From Chaunax sp. Z400 (lineage: Eukaryota; Chordata; Actinopteri; Lophiiformes; Chaunacidae), in contig CM075204.1 of the NCBI GenBank assembly GCA_037577475.1, forward strand, positions 4,710,355 through 4,774,354: a stretch of DNA of 64,000 bases, given 5' to 3'. Positions 36,346 through 45,728 of this stretch are shown one piece after another. Under the pieces are notes generated by a model. That model searched no databases and had not been told where the DNA came from. It saw nothing but the letters and a program-made list of their open reading frames with translations. The stretch's first letter is position 1. The number at the start of each line of letters is the position of its first letter. The translations under genes were made by a program, and so were the position numbers.

Positions 36346-36966
36346 AAGGCTGAAGTTTGTTGCACTAAAGCGTTTGACCAGTGAAAACTAAACTTAAATT
36401 AATTTCATTAGACTAACTATGTGGTGTTGAAATGACACAATCAAGATAGCCTGACTTAACTTCATTTGTTTAGATGGAATATAGGCGGCGTTATTATATT
36501 ACGTTACTCCATCGAGTTTGTTTTTTAGTGTAAGCACCATCACTGTGAAACAGAGTAAGAGTGTTTTTATCAACCTGACAGGAGACAAATGTCCGAGGCA
36601 AACAAATATCTGAGCAGGATACTCCTTTCAAAGTGGACAAACAGACCTGCTGACACCAAATAGTAACTGGCCTTCAGTGGGAAAGGTTCATTAATTAGTA
36701 ATCAATCATTATTCATCAATCATTATTCACTCCCAGGTCAAATACAGCATTGATGAAGAGGGAAAAATCAATCAATCAAGGCACAACCAGATCTCTGTCT
36801 GAGAATTCTGTGTATGTATTTATAGCTCATAATTCAATCCAAAGAATGTCTCTCATTCATTCATTTCTTCATTCTTTCATTCATGGTGAACCACTCTGCC
36901 CTCTAGTGGCTGTTGTCAGACATGGAGACATTTACTGACCTTAAACCATGTTGTCTGTGTGACAAA
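36346..36966. other. Intergenic, nothing recognised
   Basis: No gene was seen. A short ATTCATTC-rich stretch occurs around 36700-36890. Confidence 0.4.
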
Positions 36967-37378
36967 TAGAAACGTCTTTGTGTGTTTTGTATATTTATTC
37001 AGTTCAAAATGAAACGTTTTATTCTGGTTCAGTTTAAATCATATTTCACCACCCTGTGTTGCGTTATATGCTGAAGCATGGATTGTTGTCTTTTTTGTGT
37101 GCGTCTGACTTATTTATAGTGGCACTTTATGTGTAGTGTTCTTTAGTTGCTTTTGGGTGGATGATTATTTGAACCCTAAGATATTGATATGATGAAATTT
37201 CTATGAAAAGTTCTTATTTAAAGGTAAACGAGGAGGGAGCATAATAATAATAAAGACTTGTTTTTGCTATGATCTCAGATTCTTTTATTGTCCACTAGAT
37301 GGCGACGTTGTCTAAATCATCTTTTCTCTTTAAACTCAGCAACTTTGTATTTCTGATCAAATTTGCTCTTGATTTTTA

Positions 37379-37381
<3 letters not shown>
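36967..37381. repeat. 415-bp direct repeat, copy 2
   Basis: Partner of 2266-2680, same orientation, colinear without gaps and nearly identical, followed by a CA microsatellite. Confidence 0.92.

Positions 37382-37456
<75 letters not shown>
37380..37456. repeat. (CA)n microsatellite
   Basis: About 36 CA units with one AA interruption, ending in ATATATGTG. Confidence 0.98.
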
Positions 37457-37458
<2 letters not shown>

Positions 37459-40244
37459 GTGAAAAGAAAATTAGTGCCTGAATGTTCATGTGTTAAAATA
37501 ATTCTCCAAATCAAAATCCTGAGTGAAGCATAATGTCCCAAAACCTTCAAACCAAAGAAAAGAGCAGAAATCAAAAGCTCATTTTCAGCATTTTAACAGG
37601 GGCAGACATTCAGTGTCCATCCTTCACAGTGTCTTTTCACAGAAGACATATCAACATGTAGGAAAGATGGAAATAACAGAATCAATGATTTAGCTGTTTG
37701 TGTGTCAGGGTCCTCGTATTGTTAATGCTGCTCACTGTCACACTTTGAACAGAGCTACTGTTAGTTATTAGTAGCACCTGTGTTTTTCCTACTATGACAA
37801 GACTGCTGTGGAAAAGAGGTTTATCCACAGCTTAGACACACACATGCTGCCCAACGATCATTTTCAAAAGTATGACATTAAAACCAGGACAATATTTAAA
37901 AAGTCTTTACCAAAGTCATTATGGATGCTCCCTGGAGACATCTCAGTTCTCCTGGTACTTTTCCAGTATTACAGGATTTACTCCTCATAGTCACACAAAG
38001 GGTTTATGTGTTTACAGTAACATACAGTTTCATAATGTCCCTATGAAACTCTGAGTTTGACCAATAAACAGAGTTTTGGTCATGGGTTCAAGTGGAGGTG
38101 GTTTGCTGGTGAGTTGAACACGATCTATTAAATCCACTGCTGCTTTCAGGACCTCAGGACAATTTAAACATGTAGAATCATGACAACTTTAGGTATTTAC
38201 AAATTAGATTTATTATTATACATTAGATCTTTTAGATTATATTAACAAGAATTTTAAAAAACGTTACCTGATGGGAGTGGAACTCACTGATATGTTGCGC
38301 CTCATATGAATGGTTGGATGTTTCGGCCAGCCAGGATATTTCTTGTTCTCAAACCATTTCTCATTGAACTTACATTTACCCAAAGTTCACTCTGCACACA
38401 ATGTTGTCTTATTTTTCCCCCCCATCAAAGTGCAGATTGTGTTCAAACAAACAGGATATTGCAGAAATGGTCATTGTAGTGGAATATAGGCTGAACTACT
38501 GGGAAAATAAAACCTAAAAACTGAACAAAAAGACACGCTCATTCAATCTGCCCAGATAAAACTGAACACATCCCCTCTGAAGTATTCCAGACATTTTAAA
38601 ACGTAATATGTCAAATAAATTTGAGATGTTTTAAGACTTTTTAAGGATCCTGATCGAAGTCAGCATCTTGGACCTCCAGAAAGTGTTCCATAAACCTAAG
38701 TAATAGGTAAGTAATACCTAAACCCTGGAAATGTATTCATCTGGAATCATGTGTTTATCATCAGTAATTTATGGGTTAACAACAAAAATACAGTTTTCCA
38801 TAATGGAAGATCCTGATCTATTTTTCATGTGGATATAACTTCTTTCACAGATACATAAATCCATTTAATGACTCTGCATCTGCATTATCTCAGCTACATA
38901 TTGGTGGCAGAGTCATGTCTCTGTGACCCAATACATACTGACCCCCCCCACATATAGATCTAATCTACCACAGCTAGATGATGATCAGGATCGGGATCAA
39001 TTGCCCATAGTGGTGCATACATGTCCACCTCACCAGATGCTCTCCTGTAAACTTGAAAAGTTCATAAGAAAAAATAAATACATACAGAATGATTTGAATT
39101 AAACACTAAAAGTAGCAAAAGAAATCATTTAAAAATGATTAAAATACATCACCTATGGGATGCAAACTCGCATCCTTGGTGTGGGACTCCATCTAAACCA
39201 CTAGATCAGCGTATAGGACACAGTCACATGACCAACATGAGGTTGATGGTTTTGAAAATGTGGGCTGTAACTATATTTTCCATGAGAACTCTAAAGAGTT
39301 TCCGTAGGGACCTTGAATTGCAGGAAGTCTGTCCGACTTACAGGCGTTCTGTTAGAGTTAAGTTTAGTCGTGGAACATCGTTAATTGTTCAAGCCGGGGG
39401 ATCTTTATTTTCATTGGCTTAAAATTTTTGATGACGCTGATAAAATGTTTGGTTTTTTTAAAACAAGGCCCTGGTTCTGCCTCAAAATCTTATCAACTCC
39501 TTCTTGGCCCAAGATCCAGGCCTACACAGAATTTCATCAAAATCTGACAACTTTTTGAGATATTAAAAAACAAACATGGGTGATCAATAACCTCCATCAC
39601 TCATTGTTGGAAGTGATCAGTCATCCAGAAACACCAAACCCCAGATGATGTACTCCTCCTCCATCACTAGATGACAGTATTAGCTTTTAACCACAGTAAA
39701 GCAGGAGGAAACTTTCATCTGATGAGAAGATTGATGGACTTCCACTTTCTAACATGTCCTCTAGTTCTTCATTGGTGGTTACTCTTCCAGCTCAAATGAC
39801 AAATAGCAGACATTGATTATGCAGCAATAAGCAGAACCTACCAATATTTGATTCATCATTTCATGAATAAAAATTCATTCTGGTTTTCCAGCTCCTGCAG
39901 AGAAACTCGTGGTAAATATGGAGCGTCAAATGAATTTAGGAGATTCTGGTGAATTTTTATGCATCAATTTGTGCTTTATTCTCTATCAAATGATGCCTTT
40001 ATTTATGTAAATGAAAACACAAAATCAAGACAAAATAGAATGCAATATAATAGATTTAAGGACCAGTTCACCCAAAAGTGAAAACTTTTTCTCCCTCATG
40101 CTGGAACTTCACCTGGATGTCAGATGCATCAGGATCTAAGAGTTTTTCACTTTTTATTTAAAAAAAACTTCCATTAATTTATCGAAAAGCAAAAAGCTTG
40201 ATTACTTTCTTCATTCCTCAAAACTTATGACATTTTCTTATATA
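37457..40244. other. Intergenic, with a tRNA-like remnant
   Basis: No gene is recognised. At about 39150-39215 the minus strand reads TAGTGGTTTAGATGG then GATGCGAGTTTGCATCCC, a degenerate A box and B box arrangement that may be a tRNA-derived SINE scrap. Around 39455-39560 there is a fragment of a common fish repeat ('atttcatcaaaatctgacaac'). Confidence 0.35.
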
Positions 40245-40830
40245 CACTGCTAAAAAATGAAGGGAACAATTAATCATCAGAGTATAACATCAAGTCAGTT
40301 AAACTTCAGGGATATCAATCTGTCCATTTAAAAAGCAAAGTGATTGTGAATCAATTTCACCTGCTTTGGTGCAAATGAAAGTGACAACAGGTGCAATGGA
40401 GAGGAAAAAGCAAGACAACCCCAAAAAGGGAATGTTTTTACATGTTGTGTCCACAGACATTTATCCTTCCTGACTGATTCTTCTCTAGTTTTGTGTTTTG
40501 CTAGTGTTCTTGTCACTACTGGTAGCATGAGGCGGTACCTGCAGCCCAATCAGGTTGCACAGGTAGTCCAGCTCCTCCAGGATGGCACAACCATATGTGC
40601 GGTCGCAAGAAGGTTTGCTGCGTCTCCCAGTACAGTCTCCAGAGCATGGAGAAGATACCAGGAGAACGGCCATTAGACAAGGAGAGCTGGACATATACCG
40701 GTCCTGCTGCTGGCATCAACCCAGCAGCAGGACCGGTATCTGCTCCTTTGTGGGAGGAGGAACAGGAGGAGCACAGCCAGAGCCCTACAAAATGACCTCC
40801 AGCAGGCTACTGGTGTGCTGGGATTGGAGC
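40245..40830 (+). mobile_element. Tc1-like transposon, 3'-truncated
   Basis: CACTGCTAAAAAATGAAGGG follows a TA dinucleotide and matches the terminus of a very common fish Tc1-like element. The transposase starts at 40527 with MRRYLQPNQVAQVVQLL and an HTH (CAVARRFAASPSTVSRAWRRY). A stop follows ENGH at 40674. Homology resumes as QQQDRYLLL and STARALQNDLQQATGV up to about 40810, where the element ends abruptly before the DDE catalytic domain. Between the two homologous parts is a new 19-bp hairpin (40695-40739). Confidence 0.85.
40695..40739. repeat. Perfect 19-bp inverted repeat with 7-bp loop
   Basis: ATACCGGTCCTGCTGCTGG (40695-40713) is the exact reverse complement of 40721-40739, separated by CATCAAC. 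The right arm is original Tc1 transposase sequence (the QQQDRY codons). The left arm lies where unrelated transposase codons would be expected. Confidence 0.95.
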
Positions 40831-40878
40831 GTGGCAGAGATGAGGCGGGGAATGGTACGTTACTCCTGATAGACTGAA

Positions 40879-41575
40879 TTATGGGCAGGTGGCTGGAGGA
40901 GGGCCGATGGGAGTTGTAGTTCCTCTCCGAGCGTCATCCTGTAGGCGGTTATCAATCTTGATACACAAGGTGAGAAGCGAGTCAAGTGAGTTGGGTTCCT
41001 CTCCATAAATTGGTTCATCCTTTAACTGGTCGTTGAGACCATACACAAACTTGCTGCATAGCGCCGCCTCATTCCAGCCAGACTCCACGAGGAGCGAGAG
41101 GGATGGTCAAAAACATTTCTAAATTCATCCATGAACTCCGCATACGAAGGAGGATTAGCAGTTCCACCACACAATCTAGCCTCTCAAGTGCCTTGCCTAT
41201 GATACCTTTACTCCATCGGAGGTGAAGGACTGCTGGCGATGAATGAAGACGTTGCTGCATTGCATGAGAAAACCCCGACACTTCTCTGTGTCTCCAGCGT
41301 AGGGCTCCGGGGTCGGCATCTGAACCTCGTGAGTGGGTGCGACAGGTGGTGGAGGAGAAGCTGGAGGTGGACTCGGTTGTAGAGCCTGTGTGAGTTGAGA
41401 GAGTTGGGTACAGAATGAATGAACCAGAGCTGCAACAGCTGGTCATGATTAATCTGTTGAGATTCCATTAAAGATTGTAATTTTTGCTCATGTTTGCCCA
41501 GCAGAAAGCCTTGGTGCGTGATGGCTTCTTTTACTGCGTCTGTGTCCGCTGGGTCCACGCTTGGCCAGATCGTTC
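40879..41575 (-). pseudogene. Gypsy-type retrotransposon gag remnant
   Basis: The minus strand reads DPADTDAVKEAITHQGFLLG with KHEQKLQSLMESQQ (gag N-terminus, right after the LTR), then in another frame YAEFMDEFRNVFDHP, then ESGWNEAALCSKFVYGLNDQ, LKDEPIYGEEPNSLDSLL and IKIDNRLQ. This is the conserved gag order of fish Ty3/gypsy elements. At least two frame changes and an internal deletion are present, and no protease, reverse transcriptase or integrase follows. Confidence 0.8.
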
Positions 41576-41694
41576 TGTTAAGGTTTTTTAGATTAGACCC
41601 AAGAGCGAGACACGGACACAGACGAAGTTTGAACAGGTTTAATGTACTTGGCAGAATGTGAATCAAGCTGAGGTTTGAAGCAGGATGGAGAGCG

Positions 41695-41875
41695 GGGCCG
41701 AGTGGTGAGGCTGGAGAGCGGGGCTGAGAGGTGAGGCTGGAGAGCGGGGCTGAGAGGTGAGGCTGGAGAGCGGGGCCGTGAGGTGAGGCTGGAGAGCGGG
41801 GCTGAGAGGTGAGGCTGGAGAGCGGGGCTGAGAGGTGAGGCTGGAGAGCAGGGCTGAGAGGTGCCGCTGGCAGGT
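41695..41875. repeat. 26-bp minisatellite in the LTR
   Basis: The unit is about GAGGCTGGAGAGCGGGGCTG plus AGAGGT, in about seven copies with few substitutions (GGGCCGTG and GCAGGGC variants). Confidence 0.92.
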
Positions 41876-42069
41876 GTGGCTGGCAGTTCCAGGAGATCTA
41901 GGATGGGAGGACAGGAAGAATGAGTCACAGGGAAAAAAATCCAAAAGGAGATCAGAGTAAGCCTGAGCGTTTATACCACTGTAAGTTAGAGGACGATCTG
42001 GTGAAGAGTGGAAGAAGCCGGACTTTAAAGCAGAGTGATGATGGTGATGATGATCAGGCATGAACTGCC

Positions 42070-42372
42070 ATCCAGCACCTGCAGATGACCACGCCCCACT
42101 GCAGCACCTGCAGATGACCACGCCCCACTGCAGCACCTGCAGATGACCACGCCCCACTGCAGCGCCTGCAGATGACCACGCCCCACTGCAGCGCCTGCAG
42201 ATGACCACGCCCCACTGCAGCGCCTGCAGATGACCACGCCCCACTGCAGCGCCTGCAGATGACCACGCCCCACTGCAGCACCTGCAGATGACCACGCCCC
42301 ACTGCAGCACCTGCAGATGACCACGCCCCACTGCAGCACCTGCAGATGACCACGCCCCACTGCAGCACCTGC
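42070..42372. repeat. 29-bp minisatellite in the LTR
   Basis: The unit is GCAGCACCTGCAGATGACCA plus CGCCCCACT, in about ten near-identical copies. The only recurrent variant is CAGCACC versus CAGCGCC, with the CAGCGCC form in a block of four central copies. Spacers are absent, so it is a head-to-tail array. Confidence 0.95.
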
Positions 42373-42453
42373 ACACATTTAGAGAGAGTAATTAGTATCC
42401 ACGCTCCTATGAGTCTGGGGCACCATGACAGAATCAATTCCTTACATTGTTGA

Positions 42454-43870
42454 CTAATTAAATAATACAACTCTCTGCCACAACATAAAAAAATGAATCA
42501 CATCCATAGGAGATTTGAAATATCTTAATCTATCCCTTTCTAGAACAACTATCTTCCTAGGAATGTTTTCACTTACTTGGAAAGCATGAAAATGGTCATG
42601 GAAACATGTGTCATGCTCAACCAAAACCAAAACAACTTTGCCATCATGTAAAATAATAGAGGATATTTTACTGAACACAGGTGTGCTTTCATTAGTGCCT
42701 GTGCAAACAAAGAGGCAAACACCATATTCAACTCCAAACACTTCACCCAGTTTGTGAGATTAACAGTGGTTTGTGAATCAATCTGAAGATATGCAGATAT
42801 ATCTTCTGTGTATTCTACTGCTTCAAGTAAACAGATTTTGACTGGACCTGCCTCGACTTCTTTTAAAGTCAAGCTTCCCAGTGATAAGCCACTGCCAACT
42901 GATGTTTTTTTGCAAGCGATACTGTCAAATTCTTGAAGTTCTTGACACAATCTTTGAAAAATGTGTGCTTCGCTTCAAATCTCATAGTCCACATGTGTAT
43001 GAGTGGTCCAATTTTTCCAATGCATCTCGGATAGTGGACCATGAAATGATGGTTTGGAATCGAGTTGTTTGACGGGTAAAGTTCTTGGAAGAGTTTGTGA
43101 TGTTCAATAATAAGGTGCTTTAAATACACTGTCATCCCTTCAGTGATCGTGTAGGAGAAAACAATGTTTATAATGTTCAGCAATAACAGCATCATAACAT
43201 AACAATCATCCTCTGATACCAGGTCACCAAAAATCAAAGGTATATTTGTGATCAAACAGTGTTTGTGATGCATTTAACCAAATACCATGTCCTCCACATT
43301 CAAGCTTCATATTTGTTGGCTTGTTTTTCTTTTCCAAATAGCATAGATCCTGTTTAACAAGCTTTCTTTAGTGATGAAATGTTCATTCAAATATTCTAAC
43401 AGTAATTTGATCTCATATTGACCAACCCCTTCCAAAATGTCATGCATGATAACAGAAGAATTTTCTGCAGTATCCAAATATTGCAATGTATTCAGTTTGC
43501 TCTTTCTCTTGATGCCACATGAAGAGGTTAATGTGGGATCATCTGCCAAGGCAGTATAATGCTGATCATTGAGAGCTGCTGATCTTAAAGTCAAACGTGG
43601 GTCATCTTCTGAGAAAACTGACTGAGCTGAAGATTCATCAACTAAGCAAAATCTACAGAAATCATTTGCACTAAATGACTCCATGAACCCAAGAATGCTT
43701 TGCAAACCCAAGTTATGGCCAGTAATTTGTGCGAGAGTGCCGCGTACAGGAATGTCAGCAAATGGAACAGCAACCCCAGCTGTCTCTAATATTTTCAACT
43801 CCTTTACTAAAGGTTTCAATGTTTGATCAATTCCATATTTTTTGGCATCTTGTAAAGTTTCAGGTTTCAT
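42454..43870 (-). pseudogene. Transposase-like gene of the same family as 31260-33819, copy 2, diverged
   Basis: Minus-strand blocks: TLKPLVKELKILETAGV, then RGTLAQITGHNLGLQSILGF with DFCRFC and VIMHDILEGVGQYEIKLLL (43307-43870), then HHFMVHYPRCIGKIGPLIHM and WTMRFEAKHTFFKDCVKNFK (42869-43273), then an SGLSLGSLTLKEVEAGPVKI block (42573-42950). They line up in order with copy 1, but at protein level only partly, so this is an older paralogue rather than a recent duplicate. Stops and frame changes separate the blocks. The C2H2 N-terminus was not found. Confidence 0.7.
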
Positions 43871-44335
43871 TGGACACCAAATGACTTCACCTCAGGACTA
43901 TTAAATACTGAATCTTCAGGTTCACTGAAAGACACTCCTTCATGTTTCATTTTCCACACTGACTCCGATCAATAAGCTTTTCATCATTATTTGAGGCTGA
44001 TTCTAAGAGCCTCTTCATAGTTTTCCAGTATTTACTCCAGAAAGACATGTGATTTGATAATAGTCTTTGTGGGTCCATGTATCACATGACCTGTAGTTAC
44101 AGATGTGGTCAGTACATCAGTGCACAGCCCAGGACTGAATGATCAGAGCCAGGGAGCAGGTACAATATCATTAACACCTGTACAATCACATGTAAAATAA
44201 TACAAATAAATGATCATTGTGTCAAATTATTATGAAGCAGGAGGAAGATTATTATATATTCATATTTATTTACTATTCTAATGTAGGTATATGTAGGTAT
44301 ATATACATAGGAACTACAGACAACAGCAGTGTAAT
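43871..44335. other. Upstream remainder of copy 2 and intergenic DNA
   Basis: The minus strand may continue the pseudogene for a short distance past 43870, but no conserved block could be read. Nothing else was seen. Confidence 0.35.
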
Positions 44336-44570
44336 TCAATTCAATTCAATTTATTTAGAAAGCACCAAATCACTAAAAAGATTTCCAAGAAGAGCAGGTC
44401 TAGACCATACTCTTTATTCTAAAGAGACCCAACATTGCACCTTGAGCAAGCACTTGGCGACAATGGCGAGGAAAAACTGCCTTTTATAAAAAGGCAGAAA
44501 CCTCGAGCAGATCCGGACTCAAGGTGGGCGGCCTTCTGCTTTGACCGGTTGGGTTGGAACAACAACAAAT
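44336..44570. repeat. Common teleost interspersed repeat
   Basis: 'caattcaatttatttagaaagcaccaaatcac' followed by 'gagcaagcacttggcgacaatggcgaggaaaaactgcc' and 'ggcagaaacctcgagcagatccggactcaaggtgggcggcc' is a familiar, highly repeated fish sequence of non-coding type. Confidence 0.75.
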
Positions 44571-44942
44571 TGTAAAAAAAATAACTAAATAGTAATAATA
44601 ATAGAAATAATAATAATAGTAATAGCAATAATAATAGTAATAATAAAAATAATAGTAATAATAATAATAATAATAATAATAGCAATAATAATAATAATAA
44701 TAATAAAAATAAGAGTAATAATAATAATAATAATAGTAATAATAGCAATAATAATAATAATAATAAAAATAATAGTAATAATAATAATAATAATAGTAAT
44801 AATAGCAATAATAATAATAAGAATAGTAATAAGAATAAGAATAATAGTAATAAGAATAATAATAATAGTAATAAGAATAATAATAATAATAGTAATAAGA
44901 ATAATAGTAATAATAATAATAATAATAATAATATAACAATAA
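44571..44942. repeat. Compound (AAT)n microsatellite
   Basis: About 370 bp of AAT units with regularly placed AGT, AGC, AAG and AAA variants form higher-order blocks. For example, a block of about 55 bp near 44705-44760 is repeated near 44765-44820. The minus-strand frames encode homopolymer-like Tyr, Leu or Ile tracts and are not genes. Confidence 0.97.
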
Positions 44943-44980
44943 ATCAAAAACCACAGCAACAAATTGCTGGAATGGTTGGT

Positions 44981-45692
44981 AGGTACCTGCTATTGACTAT
45001 ATGCTATAGAGATCATTGCTGATTGGACGGATGCACTGGCCGTCCGTTTAACAGGAGGGAAACATTCCATACGTCTTTGCTATTTTCCTTTACGACACAA
45101 AGCAGAACAGCAAAGGTACCAGGAAGGGGGATCAAAAACATTAAGACGTATGGTATGGTGGCCCTGAGAGTCAAATGACAATGACAAGCAACAAAACACA
45201 ACAACAAAACAAAAAGCAGAACAGCAAATAAGAAAACACAACAAAAACTCACTAAAGACAACCACAAAGCAGAAAACGCAACATTATCTTCTACCTGCTA
45301 TCGACAAAGATCGTAGCTGCTTGGATGGACACACTGGCCGTCTTTTTAACAGGAAGGAAATGTTCCATACGCCTTTGTCTGGCGAAGGAAAACAGCAAAA
45401 GCTTTTGGCACATTTCTTTCCTATTAAAGCGACACCACCGTCCAATCAGTGACGATCCTTGGCGAATGTGGTGTTTTTTGATTTGTTGTTGTGTTTTCTA
45501 TACTTGTCATTGTCATCTGATCTTCAAGGCCATCGTACAAAACACCGTAATGTCCTTGATTCTCCCATCCTGGTTCATTTACCTTTTTCCCTCGTCTGGT
45601 GAAGGACAACAGCAAAGACATATATGGAACAAAAAGATGGCGAGTGCGTCTGTCCAATCAGCGATGATCTTTGTTGACAGCAGGTACCTTTT
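44981..45692. mobile_element. Element with long terminal inverted repeats and an internal third copy
   Basis: Left arm about 44981-45205 and right arm about 45460-45692 are imperfect reverse complements of about 220 bp. Shared words include GGTACCTGCT, GATCATYGCTGATTGGAC and TCAAATGACAATGACAAG (left spelling). A third partial copy in the left orientation lies at about 45288-45440. No transposase was seen. This looks like a foldback or MITE-type DNA element, placed just 3' of the kinase gene's stop codon. Confidence 0.7.
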
Positions 45693-45728
45693 TCCTATGT
45701 GTTTTTGGACCTCAGGGCCTCCGTAGAT

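Larger units (their letters stand above)
41576..42430 (-). mobile_element. Gypsy-type LTR containing two minisatellites
   Basis: On the minus strand it begins TGTCATGGTGCCCC at 42430 and ends CCTTAACA at 41576, immediately before the gag remnant, so it is a 5' LTR. An ATTAAACCTGTTC poly(A)-like signal lies near 41640. Its ends and U5 text match the solo LTR at 6150-6772. It is longer because two tandem arrays have expanded inside it. Confidence 0.72.

Noticed and set aside
39150..39215. Possible tRNA gene on the minus strand
   Set aside because: A and B boxes are degenerate and no cloverleaf could be drawn by eye. More likely a SINE or pseudo-tRNA scrap.
42070..42372. CRISPR-like array of 29-bp units
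   Set aside because: Units are directly adjacent with no unique spacers, and the host is a vertebrate. It is a minisatellite.
44419..44962. Poly-Tyr, poly-Leu and poly-Ile reading frames of 125-156 codons
   Set aside because: They are translations of an AAT microsatellite in three frames.
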